From contig DYTM01000008.1 of NCBI GenBank assembly GCA_020725985.1, positions 1 to 16,464 of the forward strand: 16,464 nucleotides of DNA. Reading direction: 5' to 3'. The notes below the pieces were generated by a model. That model did not search any database, was not told the DNA's origin, and saw only the letters and a list, made by a program, of their open reading frames with translations. Positions 7,329 to 12,792 of the stretch are shown one piece after another. Each line of letters begins with the position of its first letter. Position 1 is the stretch's first letter. Position numbers and translations under genes: made by a program. The stretch is from Methanomassiliicoccus sp. (GTDB lineage: Archaea > Thermoplasmatota > Thermoplasmata > Methanomassiliicoccales > JACIVX01).

Positions 7329-7571
7329 ATGCCGCTCAGAGTGAAGGTGAGGAACGCGGAATCTGGTGCCACGGTCGACATGGAGCTCGAGGGGGAGAAC
7401 ACCATCGAGGACATCATCGAGGGCGCCGCAGGCTACTGGGAGAAGGATGCCGGGGCGTATGTGCTCAGGCGGGGAAAGAGGCTGCTCAGAGGCCAGCAGA
7501 CGGTGGCGGAGGCAGGGGTCCTCAACAGCGATGACCTCGAGCTCATCCCAGACCCCGAAGGCGGGGGCTGA
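7329..7571 (+). CDS. Ubiquitin-like modifier protein with free Gly-Gly-Gly C-terminus
   Basis: 80 residues with a beta-grasp pattern: strands MPLRVKVRN and ATVDMELEG, a helix TIEDIIEGAAGYWEK, strand AYVLRRGKRLL, the segment QQTVAEAGVLNSDD, and strand LELIPD. This parallels ubiquitin ([43 protein letters not shown]) in order and spacing. It ends DPEGGG directly before the stop, so no processing is needed before activation. It has only three lysines: K6, K39 and K50. K50 in RGKRL matches ubiquitin K48 in AGKQL. Expected role: substrate of the E1-like gene upstream, carried by the E2-like gene downstream, and attached to targets. Its stop overlaps the E2 start (TGATG). Confidence 0.9.
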   Translation: MPLRVKVRNAESGATVDMELEGENTIEDIIEGAAGYWEKDAGAYVLRRGKRLLRGQQTVAEAGVLNSDDLELIPDPEGGG

Positions 7572-8080
7572 TGTCCCTACCGATGGACATCCTCGGCTCC
7601 AGACTCCGGAACGAGCTCGCAATCTGCTCCAGGTACCTCAGATACCCTATCGGAACCTCCGCCGATAGCTTCTCCAAGTTCCCGGTGGAGATCGAGATCG
7701 ACCTGAAAAGGATACCGGCGCTCGTCTGGGAAGGGGGAAGGGTGGTGACGAGATACGAGCACCGATTCTCGATGATCGTCAGCCGGGAGTACCCCTTCGA
7801 GAAGCCCCTGGTGATGTGGAAGACGCCCATCTTCCACCCAAACATCATGATGCCGGAGGACGGCGGTCACCTCTGCGCAAAGCTCCTGGACGACTGGAGC
7901 TTCAACTCGACCCTTCTCTCCTTCATAAAAGGAATCGAATCCCTTCTCCTCAATCCCAACCCATTCAGCCCTTTCGGAAGCGAGACCTGCACCGCCGCAG
8001 CGGCTTACTTCAACAAGGCGAAGCTCAAGTCCCCCCCAATCATCTGCTCACCCGCGCCGAAGGTGGTGAGAGGGGATTGA
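7571..8080 (+). CDS. E2-like ubiquitin-conjugating enzyme (UBC fold)
   Basis: 169 residues. Residues 1-30 are helical, then come the UBC strands. The hallmark section is clear: YPFEKPLVMWKTPIFHPNI at 74-92 with the HPN triad (89-91), then GGHLCAKLLDDW with the catalytic Cys at 102 and a Trp at 109. After it comes a helix ending LLLNPNPFSPFG (125-136), the counterpart of LLxxPNPxxPL in eukaryotic E2s. Order, spacing and the thioester Cys are those of an active E2, not a Cys-less UEV. It should take the Ubl from the E1 and give it to lysines on targets. The C-terminal ~20 residues, which include CSP at 159-161, are not recognised. The start shares one base with the Ubl stop, and the stop overlaps the protease TTG start. 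Confidence 0.9.
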   Translation: MSLPMDILGSRLRNELAICSRYLRYPIGTSADSFSKFPVEIEIDLKRIPALVWEGGRVVTRYEHRFSMIVSREYPFEKPLVMWKTPIFHPNIMMPEDGGHLCAKLLDDWSFNSTLLSFIKGIESLLLNPNPFSPFGSETCTAAAAYFNKAKLKSPPIICSPAPKVVRGD

Positions 8081-8739
8081 GACCTCCCCTTGTACTCGAC
8101 GGCAAGGAGATTCAGATCGAGGAAAGATCACCTCCTCCGACCGAAAGGAGGAGGGCGCACAAGTGGCTCGGTGAGAAGGCCCTTACAAGGTACAAGGATG
8201 CGGAAAGCGAGGGCCTCGAGCTCTTCATCTCCAAGGTGGCGAAGGAGAAGATGAGGAACCACGCCCTCAGGCACGCCGACGAGAAGAAGGAGGTGATGGG
8301 ACTGATGCTCGGCTGGATCTTCAGGAGCGGGGAGAGGGAGTACGCGATCGTGAGAGACGTTGTGACGACGGACCTGGACTCCTCCTCCGTCCACGTGAGG
8401 TTCGACCGGGAGGGCTTCGAGAAGCTGTTCGCCTCACTCGAGGAGAGCGGCTTCGACTACCTCATCGTCGGCTGGTACCATTCCCACCCAGGTCACGGAT
8501 GCTTCATGTCTTCGACGGATGTCGAGACCCAGCAGACCCTGTTCGGGAGGCGCCATCACAGCGCGATCGTCATCGACCCAGTCAACAAGGCGGTCGAGGC
8601 TTTCTTCCTCGACGGCGGAACGATGAAGGCGAGGGATTTCGCCGTCTACTGGGACGAGTACGAGAGCCCCTATCACGGAACGAGCGTCAGAACGAGGCGG
8701 GTCCGATCAGACCCAGATGGCGTGCCGTCTGCGGAGTGA
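8077..8739 (+). CDS. JAMM/MPN+ metalloprotease, Rpn11/CSN5-like (probable Ubl isopeptidase)
   Basis: 220 residues when started at TTG 8077. That codon overlaps the E2 stop (TTGA) and follows GGTGAGAGGGG, a good ribosome site. ATG-only prediction would choose a false upstream start inside the E2 gene, or a late one. The MPN domain runs from about residue 47 to 195. E72 in KEVMGLMLG is the catalytic Glu. The JAMM zinc motif is complete: H135-x-H137, S145, D148 within GWYHSHPGHGCFMSSTD (132-148). The wording GWYHSHPGxGCxxS is that of proteasomal Rpn11 and CSN5. It should cut the bond between Ubl and target. Residues 1-45 are a charged extension of unknown role. Last gene of the operon; its end overlaps convergent hxlB by 33 bp. 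Confidence 0.9.
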   Translation: MRPPLVLDGKEIQIEERSPPPTERRRAHKWLGEKALTRYKDAESEGLELFISKVAKEKMRNHALRHADEKKEVMGLMLGWIFRSGEREYAIVRDVVTTDLDSSSVHVRFDREGFEKLFASLEESGFDYLIVGWYHSHPGHGCFMSSTDVETQQTLFGRRHHSAIVIDPVNKAVEAFFLDGGTMKARDFAVYWDEYESPYHGTSVRTRRVRSDPDGVPSAE

Positions 8740-9252
8740 GGACTCTGACAGCCCGAGCCTGTTCATAATGACAGGGACCATGCAGTCGAACAGGATGAAG
8801 GCCGTGTCCTCAAACAGTGTCCCCAGCGGGGCGAGCTTCCTGCGCTGCTCGTCCCTCTTCGGCGCAAGTTCCAGCGAAACATTTGCGGCCTGACTCAGCT
8901 TCGAGTTGATGTTGGAGGTGACGGCGATGACCTTCGCCCCCACTCTCCTCACTATGTTCGCGGTTTGAATTGCCGACATGGTCTCCCCGGTGTTCGATAT
9001 GATTATGACGATGTCTTTCTCACCGACGATCGGGGTTGTCATCTCGCCGATGAAATGGACGTCGAGCCCCATCTGGACGAGTCTCACTGCGAAGGCCTGA
9101 CCGACCAGGCCGGACCTGCCGACGCCGTAGACGAACACCTTCTCTGCCGAGATGACCGACGAAACGATCTCCTCCACAACCTTGGCGTCGACGTTCTGAA
9201 GGGCCTCCTGCACCTCCTTCACTATGTAACAGACGGCTTCCTTCATCTCCAC
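8707..9252 (-). CDS. hxlB: 6-phospho-3-hexuloisomerase (SIS domain)
   Basis: 181 residues, one SIS (sugar isomerase) domain. It shows FVYGVGRSGLVGQAFAVRL (40-58), the phosphosugar-binding turn SNTGETMSAI (86-95), VIAVTSN, and the family C-terminus APLGTLFEDTAFILFD (141-156) with the catalytic Glu and a final RRRHA His. PHI interconverts 3-hexulose 6-phosphate and fructose 6-phosphate. In archaea that lack the oxidative pentose pathway it works with HPS in reverse to make ribulose 5-phosphate. No hps gene is in view. The start is a GTG overlapping the previous stop (TAGTG); an ATG two codons later (9246) is also possible. It is the second unit of a minus-strand operon with the TIM-barrel protein. 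Confidence 0.88.
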   Translation of the reverse strand: MEMKEAVCYIVKEVQEALQNVDAKVVEEIVSSVISAEKVFVYGVGRSGLVGQAFAVRLVQMGLDVHFIGEMTTPIVGEKDIVIIISNTGETMSAIQTANIVRRVGAKVIAVTSNINSKLSQAANVSLELAPKRDEQRRKLAPLGTLFEDTAFILFDCMVPVIMNRLGLSESSLRRRHAIWV

Positions 9253-9620
9253 TAGTCCTTCTCCTCTCTCTCTCCTTTCCTCCCTTTCGAGCCCTTCGTC
9301 ACCTTTTTCATGAGAACCCTCTCGAAGATGACCTTCATGTACATCGCGTCGTGCTCGAGGAGGGGGGAGCTTGAGATGATCGTGATGTTCGGAACGTTTT
9401 CCACTAGGTATTCAGCCAGAGGCTCAAACCGCAGATCTCCCTTCTTGATCGGAGTTACCCTTTTCTCATTCCCGCCCTCGTGCTCCACGCCGGCGAAATG
9501 AGTGTAGTACGAGTCCCTGATGTACTTCTTCGTGCGATCGAATATCTCCGCGAAATCCTGGGGCTCCCTGAGAATTCCGTTCTCCCTCGCATGCAGGTGG
9601 GCGAAGTTGATCACGGGCAC
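9252..9620 (-). CDS. TIM-barrel (endonuclease IV-type) protein, C-terminal half after an in-frame TAG
   Basis: 122 residues if started at the GTG 9618-9620, but it lies in the same frame as the preceding 221-residue frame, separated only by TAG and two codons. VPVINFAHLHARENG, YYTHFAGVEHE and IISSSPLLEHDAMYMK match the back half of an endonuclease IV/xylose-isomerase-like barrel. Several usual metal ligands look replaced: Asn in VINFAH where relatives usually have Asp, and Ser in ISSSP where relatives usually have Glu. The last ~15 residues are Lys/Glu/Gly-rich. It carries no good ribosome site of its own, so it is either read through, a separately made fragment, or the remains of a broken gene. 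Its TAG stop overlaps the hxlB GTG. Confidence 0.6.
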   Translation of the reverse strand: MPVINFAHLHARENGILREPQDFAEIFDRTKKYIRDSYYTHFAGVEHEGGNEKRVTPIKKGDLRFEPLAEYLVENVPNITIISSSPLLEHDAMYMKVIFERVLMKKVTKGSKGRKGEREEKD

Positions 9621-9626
9621 CGGTCC

Positions 9627-10292
9627 CTAGACCTCGGTGCATATATCGACGATCTCGTCGCGGGAGCCGCAGATCTCCTGGCGGCCGCTGGTCTCGATGC
9701 CCAGGAGGGGCTTGATGCCGTTCTCCTTCCACCAGTCCATTATCTTTCCGACGTTCTCGGTGATGTTCTCCCTCGCCCGTTTCTTGCCCTGGGTTCCGTA
9801 GAGGCCGGAGTGCGTGACCACGATCCCGCCCTTCATCACGTTCGTCATCGTCCCGGCCCACTTCACACTGTTGACGCTCTTCTCCGTCAGCTCCGTATTG
9901 CTGGCCAGGTCCATGTAGTATGGAGTGTGCATAGAGAGCCGGACGTCAAGCTCTTCGCCCATCCGGCCAAGCATCTTCAGCTCCTGGAAGTTCTGTGCTA
10001 GACCTGAGGCGAGGGTCACCAGGATGTCGTCCGCTTTTATCTTCTCATTGGGGTCGGTGATCTTGACTTCCTTCTTCCCCTTCCTCCTCACCATCCCGAC
10101 GATGAGGTCGGAGTCGACCTCGAGGGGGGTGAGACCCACCTCCTCGTCATCGGGGGAGCGGTCCACGATGTTGACCCTCACCATCTGGATCTCCATCGCA
10201 TTCAAGCCTAGATTGTGGACATCCTCGATGCCGTCTCTGAGGGTTCTGCCCTTGCAAGAAAGAGGAATCCCAGCTGGACCGAATCGAATCAC
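9627..10292 (-). CDS. TIM-barrel (endonuclease IV-type) protein, N-terminal part ending at an in-frame TAG
   Basis: 221 residues from a GTG start with GGGGGT about 5 nt before it. The protein resembles archaeal relatives of endonuclease IV and sugar-phosphate isomerases: RFGPAGIPLSCKGRTLRDGI at the start, LSMHTPYYMDLAS (119-131) with a metal-type His, GGIVVTHSGLYG (155-166) with a second His, and LLGIETSGRQEICGS (196-210) with a metal-type Glu. A lysine-rich stretch of about 60 residues (50-115) is longer than in the usual barrel. The frame stops at TAG (9627-9629) just before the strand that should follow (VPVINFAH). A whole barrel needs both halves, about 346 codons. First in the operon, behind a strong TATA box. 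Nuclease or isomerase activity cannot be told apart. Confidence 0.7.
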   Translation of the reverse strand: MIRFGPAGIPLSCKGRTLRDGIEDVHNLGLNAMEIQMVRVNIVDRSPDDEEVGLTPLEVDSDLIVGMVRRKGKKEVKITDPNEKIKADDILVTLASGLAQNFQELKMLGRMGEELDVRLSMHTPYYMDLASNTELTEKSVNSVKWAGTMTNVMKGGIVVTHSGLYGTQGKKRARENITENVGKIMDWWKENGIKPLLGIETSGRQEICGSRDEIVDICTEV

Positions 10293-10328
10293 TTCGTACC
10301 CCCGGGTGTCCGAACATTATGATAGAGG

Positions 10329-10338
10329 TTATATATAA
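10329..10338 (-). promoter_or_regulatory. TATA box of the TIM-barrel/hxlB operon
   Basis: TTATATATAA (self-complementary) stands alone in GC-rich surroundings, about 40 nt upstream of the GTG at 10292. On the minus strand the predicted start of transcription is near 10308, giving a leader of about 16 nt that holds the GGGGGT ribosome site. A palindromic TATA could also fire to the right, but the first gene on that side is 240 bp away and has its own TATA box. Confidence 0.65.
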
Positions 10339-10370
10339 TGACTGTCGATGGCGTTTCCGGAGCGTCTGGA

Positions 10371-10482
10371 TTGGCCAAACAGGGCGCATTTGATGTCACC
10401 CGGCGACCTCGGTGGCTGACGATGCCAATGCCCGGGTGATGGGGGGGACCCGAGGGAAGCTGACCAACCGCCTCTTGGCCAA
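10371..10482. other. Intergenic stretch with dyads before the ribosomal cluster
   Basis: This is part of the 287-bp gap (10293-10579) between the TIM-barrel gene and rpl18e. It holds two copies of the palindrome TTGGCCAA (10371-10378 and 10475-10482). Between them is a perfect 7-bp stem, CACCCGG (10397-10403) with CCGGGTG (10432-10438), with a 28-nt loop. An open frame runs through it into rpl18e, but it lacks a ribosome site and lies before the promoter. It may be a regulatory or small-RNA region; no family is recognised. Confidence 0.3.
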
Positions 10483-10517
10483 CCTCTGGCTCCCCACTTC
10501 TGATCGCCGCGGACTTG

Positions 10518-10531
10518 AGAAAGCTTTATTA
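10518..10531 (+). promoter_or_regulatory. rpl18e: TATA/BRE promoter of the ribosomal protein cluster
   Basis: AGAAAG (10518-10523, BRE-like) followed by CTTTATTA (10524-10531). The predicted transcription start near 10553 leaves a leader of about 27 nt before the ATG at 10580. It rules out the longer upstream frame start at 10412. Confidence 0.6.
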
Positions 10532-10579
10532 AAGACTTCTCTGTTAGAGCCTTCTACCCAATGTCGGGAGAGTCAGAAG

Positions 10580-10942
10580 ATGAAGAGAAGAGCTAAGACG
10601 GACCCGAACCTCGTCATTCTCATCGAGTCTTTGAAGAGGGGGTCGAGGGAGGCGGGAGCCGGCGTCTGGCGAGACATTGCGCAGCGATTGGAGAAGCCCA
10701 GCCGAAACTGGGCCGAGGTCAACCTCAGCAGGTTGGATCGGTACACTGAGGAGGGGGACGTCATCGTCGTCCCCGGCAAGGTGCTCGGGGCCGGAAGCCT
10801 GAGCAAGAAGCTCACGGTTGCCGCCTTCAAGTTTTCCGAGTCTGCGCGCAAGAAGATCGAGGACGCGGGCGGCAGGAGCATGACTATCGAACAGCTCGTC
10901 CGGGATGTCCCGGATGGAAGCGGAATCACTATCATGGGGTGA
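10580..10942 (+). CDS. rpl18e: 50S ribosomal protein L18e (eL18)
   Basis: 120 residues from the ATG at 10580, the normal size for archaeal eL18. The start MKRRAKTDPNLVILIESLKR, then AGVWRDIAQRLEKPSRNWAEVN, VIVVPGKVLGAGSLSKKLTV and FKFSESARKKIEDAGG are all typical of the family. It is a large-subunit protein of archaea and eukaryotes with a fold like bacterial uL15. It opens the conserved archaeal cluster eL18-uL13-uS9-RpoN. The start is set by the TATA box position; GGGAG about 10 nt upstream is a loose ribosome site. Its stop overlaps a GTG of the next frame (GTGA). Confidence 0.92.
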   Translation: MKRRAKTDPNLVILIESLKRGSREAGAGVWRDIAQRLEKPSRNWAEVNLSRLDRYTEEGDVIVVPGKVLGAGSLSKKLTVAAFKFSESARKKIEDAGGRSMTIEQLVRDVPDGSGITIMG

Positions 10943-10947
10943 CAAGG

Positions 10948-11178
10948 ATGGCGATCATCAACGCGGAGGGCCACGTCCTGGGAAGGCTCTGCACCAATAT
11001 CGCGGAGCGGATCCTTAAGGGGGAGGAGGTCGTCGTTGTCAACGCCGAGAAGGCGCTGGTCACCGGCAAGAAAGAGATGGTGTTCGGGGAGTTCAAGCAG
11101 AAGAAGGACCGGGGCAAGATCATCAGGGGACCTTTCTACCCTCGAAGAGCGGACCTGATATTCAAGAGGACCGTATGA
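10948..11178 (+). CDS. rpl13: 50S ribosomal protein L13 (uL13), N-terminal part before a frameshift
   Basis: 76 residues from the ATG at 10948, which has GGGGTGA 5 nt before it (a GTG at 10939 is a weaker choice). MAIINAEGHVLGRL, EEVVVVNAEKALVTG and RGPFYPRRADLIFKRTV are the uL13 core. The family continues after RRTV with RGMLPY and then (K/D)-x-P-x-GREA. Here RTV is followed by a stop, and DRPSGREAYRRLKIY resumes in another frame. Codon by codon, about 17 nt (the RGMLP codons plus 2 nt) are missing. uL13 is an early assembly protein of the large subunit and is expected to be essential, so an assembly or sequencing error is the first suspect, a true deletion the second. Confidence 0.85.
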   Translation: MAIINAEGHVLGRLCTNIAERILKGEEVVVVNAEKALVTGKKEMVFGEFKQKKDRGKIIRGPFYPRRADLIFKRTV

Positions 11179-11347
11179 CAGGCCGAGCGGAAGGGAAGCG
11201 TACCGGAGGCTCAAGATCTATGTGGGCGTGCCGAAGGAGTACTCCTCCTCAAAGATGGAGAAGGTGGAGGAGGCGATAAAGCCAATATCCAGCAAGTACG
11301 TGACCCTTTCCGACATCTCGGCGCACCTCGGTTCGAAGGTGAGGTGA
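11174..11347 (+). pseudogene. rpl13: C-terminal part of L13 (uL13) in a shifted frame
   Basis: In the frame that reads TAT-GAC at 11174-11179 the sequence continues as uL13: DRPSGREAYRRLKIYVGVPK and then SSSKMEKVEEAIKPISSKY to a TGA at 11345-11347. With the 76 residues upstream and the five missing residues the total is about 138, a normal uL13 length. No start codon or ribosome site stands in front of this part, so as the sequence reads it would not be made. Its stop overlaps the rps9 GTG (GTGA), which shows that the original gene end is intact. Confidence 0.8.
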
Positions 11348-11754
11348 TCGGCTTGGTCGACATCATCAACACGACTGGTAAGAGAAAGGAAGCGGTGGCA
11401 AGGGCGGTCATATCGAAGGGGACCGGGATGGTCAGGATCAACAGCGTCCCGATTGACGTCTATTCGCCCGAGCTCGCCCGCCTCAAGATCATGGAGCCGT
11501 TGCAGCTCGCACCCGAAAGGGCTTCGGCTGTGGACATCGACGTGAACGTGAGAGGCGGAGGCATAATGGGACAGGCCGAGGCATCCCGGACCGCAATCGC
11601 CAAGGCGCTCGTCCAGTTCTTCAAGGACGGGGACCTGGAGAGGATGTTCAAACAGTACGATCGCTCCCTGCTCATCAGCGATCCGCGCAGGAAGCTGCCG
11701 AAAAAGCCACTCGGCAGGGGCGCGAGGAAGAAGCGGCAGAAGTCCTACAGGTGA
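11344..11754 (+). CDS. rps9: 30S ribosomal protein S9 (uS9)
   Basis: 136 residues from GTG 11344, or 133 from TTG 11353, which has AGGTGAT 6 nt before it and starts closer to known archaeal S9. [47 protein letters not shown] and the C-terminal [11 protein letters not shown] are uS9 hallmarks; the final basic tail with KSYR reaches the P-site tRNA in the small subunit. It overlaps the rpl13 stop by 4 nt and is followed after 4 nt by rpoN. The reading frame is intact, unlike rpl13. Confidence 0.93.
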   Translation: MIGLVDIINTTGKRKEAVARAVISKGTGMVRINSVPIDVYSPELARLKIMEPLQLAPERASAVDIDVNVRGGGIMGQAEASRTAIAKALVQFFKDGDLERMFKQYDRSLLISDPRRKLPKKPLGRGARKKRQKSYR

Positions 11755-11758
11755 ACAA

Positions 11759-11950
11759 ATGATCATCCCTGTTAGATGCTTCACTTGCGGCAAGGTGATA
11801 GGGAGTTCCTACCAGACCTTCGTGAAGAGGGTCCAGCTTGGGGAAGATCCGAAGCAGGTCCTTGACGATCTCGGAATAAGACGCTACTGCTGCCGGAGAA
11901 TGATCATCTCTCACTCGGACCTCGTCGACGAGATCATTCCCCTCGGCTAA
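11759..11950 (+). CDS. rpoN: DNA-directed RNA polymerase subunit N (Rpo10)
   Basis: 63 residues, the usual size. [19 protein letters not shown] has the first CxxC pair (7 and 10) and [20 protein letters not shown] the CC pair (44-45), together the zinc site of RpoN/Rpb10. It helps to join the assembly platform of archaeal RNA polymerase to the large subunits. AGGTGA 4 nt before the ATG is the ribosome site and overlaps the end of rps9, so it is translated from the same message. rpoK and rps2, which often follow in other archaea, are not here; a tRNA gene follows instead. Confidence 0.95.
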   Translation: MIIPVRCFTCGKVIGSSYQTFVKRVQLGEDPKQVLDDLGIRRYCCRRMIISHSDLVDEIIPLG

Positions 11951-11973
11951 ACCCCTTAATCCCTTTTGACAAT

Positions 11974-12046
11974 GGGTCCGTGGGGTAGCTTGGAATCCTC
12001 CCAGCTTGGGGTGCTGGTGACTCCAGTTCAAATCTGGACGGACCCA
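11974..12046 (+). tRNA. tRNA-Pro (anticodon GGG)
   Basis: 73 nt with a full cloverleaf. The acceptor stem GGGTCCG pairs with CGGACCC. The anticodon stem CCAGC/GCTGG encloses the loop TTGGGGT with anticodon GGG at 12008-12010. The T arm TCCAG-TTCAAAT-CTGGA is perfect. The discriminator base is A, and CCA is not encoded. The D stem has a weak outer pair. There is no intron. It begins 23 nt after rpoN with only a weak upstream AT box, so it may be made as part of the ribosomal transcript and cut out. T-rich DNA (TCTTTCTCCCTT) right after it could end transcription. Confidence 0.92.
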
Positions 12047-12176
12047 TCTTTCTCCCTTCCTGCTACGCCGAGGCGTGCGGGATCCGAGTCTAGGCATGAT
12101 AGTGCCGGGCGGCTCAAATCTCCCCCTCTGCCCCATCGAGAGGATACCCAGCATCATTATCAAAACATGATTATTG

Positions 12177-12191
12177 TGTCAAAAGATATTT
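12177..12191 (+). promoter_or_regulatory. TATA/BRE promoter of the SHOCT gene
   Basis: GTGTCAAAAGATATTT carries a purine run and AGATATTT at 12184-12191. With the usual spacing transcription starts near 12212-12214, a few bases before the ATG at 12217. The earlier in-frame ATG at 12190 lies inside the TATA box and is therefore rejected. The rest of the 12047-12176 stretch shows no gene. Confidence 0.55.
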
Positions 12192-12216
12192 GGAAAGACA
12201 CGCCGAACTGACAAAC

Positions 12217-12747
12217 ATGTCGAGGCAATTCTCTAAGTCATTCCTCGTGAGCGGAGAAGTGGGGATGCTGTTCGACTCGGCGGAGAAGTTCCTCGTCGCG
12301 AAGGGCTACACAGTCACGACGAGTCAGAAGCCCGAGAAGATCATCGCGACCAGGGGAACGAAGGTCGGATCGTATCTCTCGACGAAGATCGAGGATCTAT
12401 CGACGACGCTGAACGTCGATCTCCTCAAGCAGGCGAACCAGGTGCACATCGCATGCAGCTATGACATCTACCTTCCCGCGGGATTCGTGACCACGAGCGA
12501 CAAGATGGTCCTTGAGAACGAGGTGGAGCAGATGAAAACGAATCTGGTGACCGTCTCCAAGGACAACGGTCATGCCCCCGAGATCCCATCCGCACCGGAA
12601 GAGGTGAAGAAGCCTCCGCAGGCCGAAGCAGCGCCGAAGCCTTACGACTACACCTACGAGCTCGAGAGGCTCGCGAAGCTCCGCGATAAGGGAATCATAA
12701 CGGACAAGGAGTTCAACGCGAAGAAGAAGCAGTTGCTCGGTCTCTGA
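12217..12747 (+). CDS. SHOCT-domain protein of unknown function
   Basis: 176 residues from the ATG at 12217. The first ~110 residues are an alpha/beta domain I do not recognise, with motifs SAEKFLVAKGYTVTTSQKPE, GSYLSTKIEDLSTTLNVDLL and VHIACSYDIYLPAGF; it looks like a small sheet domain that binds a ligand or partner. A Pro/Ala/Glu linker (about 128-145, PEEVKKPPQAEAAPKPYD) follows. The C-terminus YELERLAKLRDKGIITDKEF is a typical SHOCT motif (short C-terminal domain), which often serves as an oligomerisation tail. There is no signal peptide or membrane segment. It is a leaderless single gene, and no neighbour explains it. Confidence 0.65.
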   Translation: MSRQFSKSFLVSGEVGMLFDSAEKFLVAKGYTVTTSQKPEKIIATRGTKVGSYLSTKIEDLSTTLNVDLLKQANQVHIACSYDIYLPAGFVTTSDKMVLENEVEQMKTNLVTVSKDNGHAPEIPSAPEEVKKPPQAEAAPKPYDYTYELERLAKLRDKGIITDKEFNAKKKQLLGL

Positions 12748-12792
12748 GACTCCCTCAGAACGGCCGAAGGACTCTGCAGCACAGCAGATGCA

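Noticed and set aside
7816-8076. Upstream extension of the JAMM reading frame to an ATG inside the E2 gene
   Set aside because: The translated part is Pro/Arg/His-rich shadow of the E2 gene and has no ribosome site. The TTG at 8077 with its ribosome site is far better.
8707-10292. hxlB or the TIM-barrel protein as part of the ubiquitin-like system
   Set aside because: They are on the opposite strand with their own promoter and have metabolic folds. Only the 3' overlap links them to the operon.
10391-10464. Box C/D-like sRNA: TGATGT ... CTGA ... TGATGG ... CTGA
   Set aside because: The order of boxes fits, but the guide spacings (about 17-19 nt) are longer than the usual 10-13, and both C boxes deviate from TGATGA. 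The hits may be chance.
10412-10579. N-terminal extension of eL18 to a start at 10412
   Set aside because: It would start before the TATA box at 10524 and add residues not found in eL18. The ATG at 10580 gives the normal 120-residue protein.
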